Assembly: GCA_964529035.1 (NCBI GenBank)
Contig: CAZGUG010000070.1
Coordinates: 1 to 8,399 of the forward strand
Source: CAZGUG01 sp964529035
GTDB taxonomy: Bacteria; Bacillota; Clostridia; Ch29
Direction of reading: 5' to 3'
DNA length: 8,399 nt
A program made the position numbers and the translations under genes. Positions 5,389 to 8,399 of this stretch are shown in pieces (positions within the stretch are counted from its first letter, which is position 1; every line of letters begins with the position of its first letter). The notes beneath the pieces were generated by a model that made no database searches, was not told where the DNA came from, and was given only the letters and a program-made list of their open reading frames with translations.

Positions 5389-6846
5389 ATGTATGAAGAA
5401 AAGGTGTTGAAAAAGGGACTTACCTTTGACGACGTACTGCTTGTTCCTGCAAAGTCCCAGGTGCTTCCTAATGAAGTTAAGCTGGATACCAGTCTTACAA
5501 AGAGAATTAAACTGAATATTCCCATTCTCAGTGCGGGCATGGATACGGTGACCGAAGCCCGTATGGCGATTGCCATGGCCAGAGAAGGAGGTATTGGTAT
5601 AATTCACAAGAATATGTCGATAGAGGACCAGGCCTCGGAAGTGGACAAGGTGAAAAGGTCAGAGCACGGTGTAATTGTGGACCCCTTTCACTTAGGTCCC
5701 GACCATCCGATTTCGGATGCGCTGGAACTGATGGAAAGATATCATATATCGGGAGTGCCGATAACCGTCAAAGGCAAACTGGTGGGCATAATAACCAACA
5801 GGGACTTGAGATTTGAAACCGACATGACCAAAACCATTTCGGAAGTCATGACCAGCGAAAACCTGGTTACGGCACCGGAAGGAACCACCCTGGGCCAGGC
5901 CCAGGAGATTCTTAAGAAATACAAGATAGAAAAGCTTCCCATTGTGGATACCCACCAAAACCTTAAGGGCCTTATAACCATAAAGGATATAGAAAAGGCC
6001 ATCAAGTATCCGAACTCCGCCAAGGATACAGGGGGAAGGCTGCTGGCGGGAGCGGCCATAGGAGTAACCCCGGATATGATGGAGAGGATAAAGGTGCTGA
6101 ATGATGCGCAGGTGGATGTGGTGGTGCTGGATACCGCCCACGGACACTCCAGGGGCGTGATTGATGCGGTGCAAAAAATAAAATCCGTCTATCCACAGCT
6201 TCAGCTGGTGGCCGGGAACGTTGCCACCTATGAGGGAACCGAGGAGCTTATAAAGGCCGGAGCAGATGCGGTGAAGATAGGCATCGGGCCGGGGTCCATA
6301 TGCACCACCAGGGTTGTGGCCGGCATTGGGGTTCCACAGATAACGGCAATAATGGACAGCGCGGAGGCCGCAGCCAAATACGGGGTGCCGATAATAGCCG
6401 ACGGAGGCATAAAGTATTCGGGAGATATTACAAAGGCGATAGCCGCCGGAGCGGACACCGTTATGATAGGTTCACTGTTCGCCGGTACCGAAGAGAGCCC
6501 CGGCGACATTGAAATATACCAGGGCAGAAGCTTCAAGGTATACCGGGGCATGGGCTCGATAGCCGCAATGTCGTCCGGCAGCAGGGACAGGTATTTCCAG
6601 GAGGACAGGAAAAAGCTGGTGCCGGAAGGAGTAGAGGGCAGGGTGCCCTATAAGGGAGTTCTGGCGGACACGGTTTTCCAGCTTGCGGGGGGGCTGAGGG
6701 CCGGTATGGGGTACTGCGGTACCAAAACCATAGACGAGCTTAAGGCAAACACCAGATTTTTGACCATTACCGCCGCAGGTCTCAGGGAAAACCATCCCCA
6801 TGATGTTCATATTACGAAGGAAGCGCCAAACTACAGCTTGGGCTAG
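5389..6846 (+). CDS. guaB: Inosine-5'-monophosphate dehydrogenase
   Basis: This 485-residue enzyme oxidises IMP to XMP with NAD+, the committed step of guanine nucleotide synthesis in the cytoplasm. The (beta/alpha)8 barrel starts with LTFDDVLLVPAKSQVLP (11-27) and SAGMDTVTEARMAIAMAREG. Two CBS domains are inserted at about residues 95-205 (HPISDALELMERYHISGVPI and EKLPIVDTHQNLKGLITIKD), the usual adenine and guanine nucleotide sensing module. The barrel resumes with VVVLDTAHGHS. The catalytic loop GIGPGSICTTRVVAGIGVPQ holds the nucleophile C305. IADGGIKYSGDI binds phosphate, and SRDRYFQ (398-404) is the mobile flap with the catalytic Arg-Tyr pair R401-Y402. The start is set by AAAGGGGAGG (5372-5381). 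Length and motifs are those of an intact enzyme. guaA follows after 15 bases. Confidence 0.98.
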   Translation: MYEEKVLKKGLTFDDVLLVPAKSQVLPNEVKLDTSLTKRIKLNIPILSAGMDTVTEARMAIAMAREGGIGIIHKNMSIEDQASEVDKVKRSEHGVIVDPFHLGPDHPISDALELMERYHISGVPITVKGKLVGIITNRDLRFETDMTKTISEVMTSENLVTAPEGTTLGQAQEILKKYKIEKLPIVDTHQNLKGLITIKDIEKAIKYPNSAKDTGGRLLAGAAIGVTPDMMERIKVLNDAQVDVVVLDTAHGHSRGVIDAVQKIKSVYPQLQLVAGNVATYEGTEELIKAGADAVKIGIGPGSICTTRVVAGIGVPQITAIMDSAEAAAKYGVPIIADGGIKYSGDITKAIAAGADTVMIGSLFAGTEESPGDIEIYQGRSFKVYRGMGSIAAMSSGSRDRYFQEDRKKLVPEGVEGRVPYKGVLADTVFQLAGGLRAGMGYCGTKTIDELKANTRFLTITAAGLRENHPHDVHITKEAPNYSLG

Positions 6847-6861
6847 GAGAGGAGTAGGAGA

Positions 6862-8399
6862 ATGTACAAGCCGGCAGGCAGGATTCTAGTACTGGATTTC
6901 GGGGGCCAGTATAACCAGCTTATAGCCAGAAGGGTAAGGGATTTACACGTATACAGCGAAGTCTTGCCCTATGATATTTCCCCGGATGAGATACGGGCAA
7001 AGAACCCGAAGGGCATAATCTTCACCGGGGGGCCTGCCAGCGTGTTCGAAGAGGGCGCGCCGGTATGCCATCGGGAAGTATTTGGGATGGGGATACCCAT
7101 ACTCGGCATCTGCTACGGTGCACAGCTTATCGCCCACGTTATGGGGGGCAGCGTAAAAAAAGCGTCTTCAAGGGAATACGGCAGAACGGATTTACAGATA
7201 AATAAAAAGGAAAATATTTTTAGAAACATCCGGGGCCGGACAGTCTGCTGGATGAGCCATACCTGTTACATAGAGACACCGCCGGAAGGGTTTGAAATAT
7301 ACGCAGTTACAAAGGACTGCCCGGTGGCGGCCATGGCGAACGAAGAAAGGAAGCTTTACGCAGTACAGTTTCATCCCGAGGTGGAGCATACGCCGATAGG
7401 ACGGCAGCTTTTATCCAACTTCATGTTCGATATATGCGGCTGCACTCCCGATTGGGATATGGAAAGCTTTATAGAAGACCAGGTGGAAAGCATCCGGCAG
7501 AGAGTGGGGGACAAAAAAGTGGTGTGCGCCCTGAGCGGCGGCGTGGATTCTTCGGTAGCTGCGGTTTTGGCACATAAAGCGATAGGGGACAGGCTGACCT
7601 GCATATTTGTAAACCACGGCCTTTTGCGAAAAGAAGAGGAAGTGCAGGTGGAAAAGCTGTTCAGGGAAAGGTTTAACATAAACCTTGTGACGGTGGATGC
7701 CAGTGACAGGTTTTTAAGCAGGCTGAAGGGTATAACCGACCCGGAAAAAAAGAGGAAGATAATCGGTGAGGAGTTTATAAGGGTATTCGAAGAAGAGGCG
7801 GGCAAACTTGGGAAGGTGGACTTCCTGGTACAGGGAACCATTTACCCGGACGTGATAGAAAGCGGCAGCAAGGTGGCTTCGGTTATAAAGAGCCACCACA
7901 ATGTCGGGGGACTGCCCGAGGATATGACCTTTTCACTTGTCGAACCCCTAAGGTCGCTGTTTAAGGACGAGGTAAGGAGAGTGGGAACCGACCTCGGGCT
8001 TCCGGAGGAGCAGGTATGGCGCCAGCCCTTCCCGGGGCCGGGGCTTGCCATAAGGGTTATAGGCGAGGTTACCAGGGAAAAACTGGGTATACTGAAGGAA
8101 GCGGATGCGATTGTAAGGGAAGGAATAGCGAATGCGGGCCTTGACAGGGAAATATGGCAGTACTTCGCGGTACTTCTGGATGTCAAATCGGTCGGCGTAA
8201 TGGGGGATGAAAGAACCTACAACCATGTGCTGGCGATAAGGGCGGTTACCAGTTCCGACGGTATGACTGCGGACTGGGCCAAAATACCGCACCCGGTGCT
8301 TGAGAGCATATCGTCTGCAATAGTTAACAATGTAGCGGGAATCAACCGGGTTGTTTATGATATCACCACAAAACCTCCCGGTACAATAGAATGGGAATA
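6862..8399 (+). CDS. guaA: GMP synthase (glutamine-hydrolysing), complete but for the last stop base
   Basis: This enzyme converts XMP to GMP using ATP and ammonia from glutamine, directly after GuaB. The frame runs open from the ATG at 6862 for 512 codons and ends with the family's usual GTIEWE; the window then stops after TA, the first two bases of the presumed stop codon. The class I amidotransferase domain (1-190) has FTGGPASV, the nucleophile C84 in GICYGAQ, and H171 and E173 in QFHPEVEHT. The ATP pyrophosphatase domain carries the PP-loop SGGVDSS (225-231). The C-terminal dimerisation domain has RQPFPGPGLAIRVIGEVT and KPPGTIEWE. The start follows GAGAGGAGTAGGAG, 15 bases after guaB, so the two form one operon. 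One small oddity is WMSHTC (130-135), where many homologues have WMSHGD. Confidence 0.97.
   Translation, partial: MYKPAGRILVLDFGGQYNQLIARRVRDLHVYSEVLPYDISPDEIRAKNPKGIIFTGGPASVFEEGAPVCHREVFGMGIPILGICYGAQLIAHVMGGSVKKASSREYGRTDLQINKKENIFRNIRGRTVCWMSHTCYIETPPEGFEIYAVTKDCPVAAMANEERKLYAVQFHPEVEHTPIGRQLLSNFMFDICGCTPDWDMESFIEDQVESIRQRVGDKKVVCALSGGVDSSVAAVLAHKAIGDRLTCIFVNHGLLRKEEEVQVEKLFRERFNINLVTVDASDRFLSRLKGITDPEKKRKIIGEEFIRVFEEEAGKLGKVDFLVQGTIYPDVIESGSKVASVIKSHHNVGGLPEDMTFSLVEPLRSLFKDEVRRVGTDLGLPEEQVWRQPFPGPGLAIRVIGEVTREKLGILKEADAIVREGIANAGLDREIWQYFAVLLDVKSVGVMGDERTYNHVLAIRAVTSSDGMTADWAKIPHPVLESISSAIVNNVAGINRVVYDITTKPPGTIEWE

Noticed and set aside
1..8399. A novel defence, mobile or multi-gene accessory system
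   Set aside because: All sizeable genes are recognisable housekeeping or sporulation genes, with no transposase, integrase, direct-repeat array, nuclease-effector pair or sharp compositional change seen.

Overview
The window looks like chromosomal DNA of an anaerobic, spore-forming Clostridia-type member of the Bacillota. The signs are a perfect CIRCE operator in front of groES-groEL, a Coat F type spore coat gene, a hexameric-type glutamate dehydrogenase end, strong AGGAGG-like ribosome binding sites, and heavy AGG (Arg) and ATA (Ile) codon use at moderate G+C. I cannot name the species; the codon habit resembles the thermophilic or cellulolytic Clostridium relatives, but that is only an impression. 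Most of the content is core housekeeping, and I see no mobile element, CRISPR array, tRNA or rRNA.

Layout, left to right. Positions 1-174 are the 3' end of a glutamate dehydrogenase gene, closed by a rho-independent terminator at 219-252. A near-consensus promoter (276-304) and a leader rich in inverted repeats precede an orphan PTS EIIC_2/PfoR-like membrane protein (381-1400). A bacterial OGG1-type 8-oxoguanine DNA glycosylase follows 43 bases later (1444-2319), probably on the same transcript. A terminator-like hairpin, a promoter and CIRCE (2421-2500) lead into groES (2545-2829) and groEL (2857-4491).

A perfect 24-bp inverted repeat with a 3-base loop (4512-4562) separates groEL from two convergent minus-strand genes: a small helical protein (5085-4855) and a Coat F domain protein (4842-4561), tightly coupled and probably made during sporulation. 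A 300-base AT-rich spacer holds a textbook TTGACA-N17-TATAAT promoter for guaB (5389-6846) and guaA (6862 to the window end). GuaB and GuaA perform the two steps from IMP to GMP, so this is a guaBA operon. guaA is complete except for the last base of its stop codon.

The transcription units are functionally unrelated: amino-acid metabolism, membrane transport or sensing, DNA repair, protein folding, sporulation, purine synthesis. I found no convincing new multi-gene system. The points most worth checking are the EIIC leader, which has a possible operator and two mutually exclusive RNA stems; the very long perfect palindrome after groEL; and an Ogg that carries human OGG1-like base-recognition residues.
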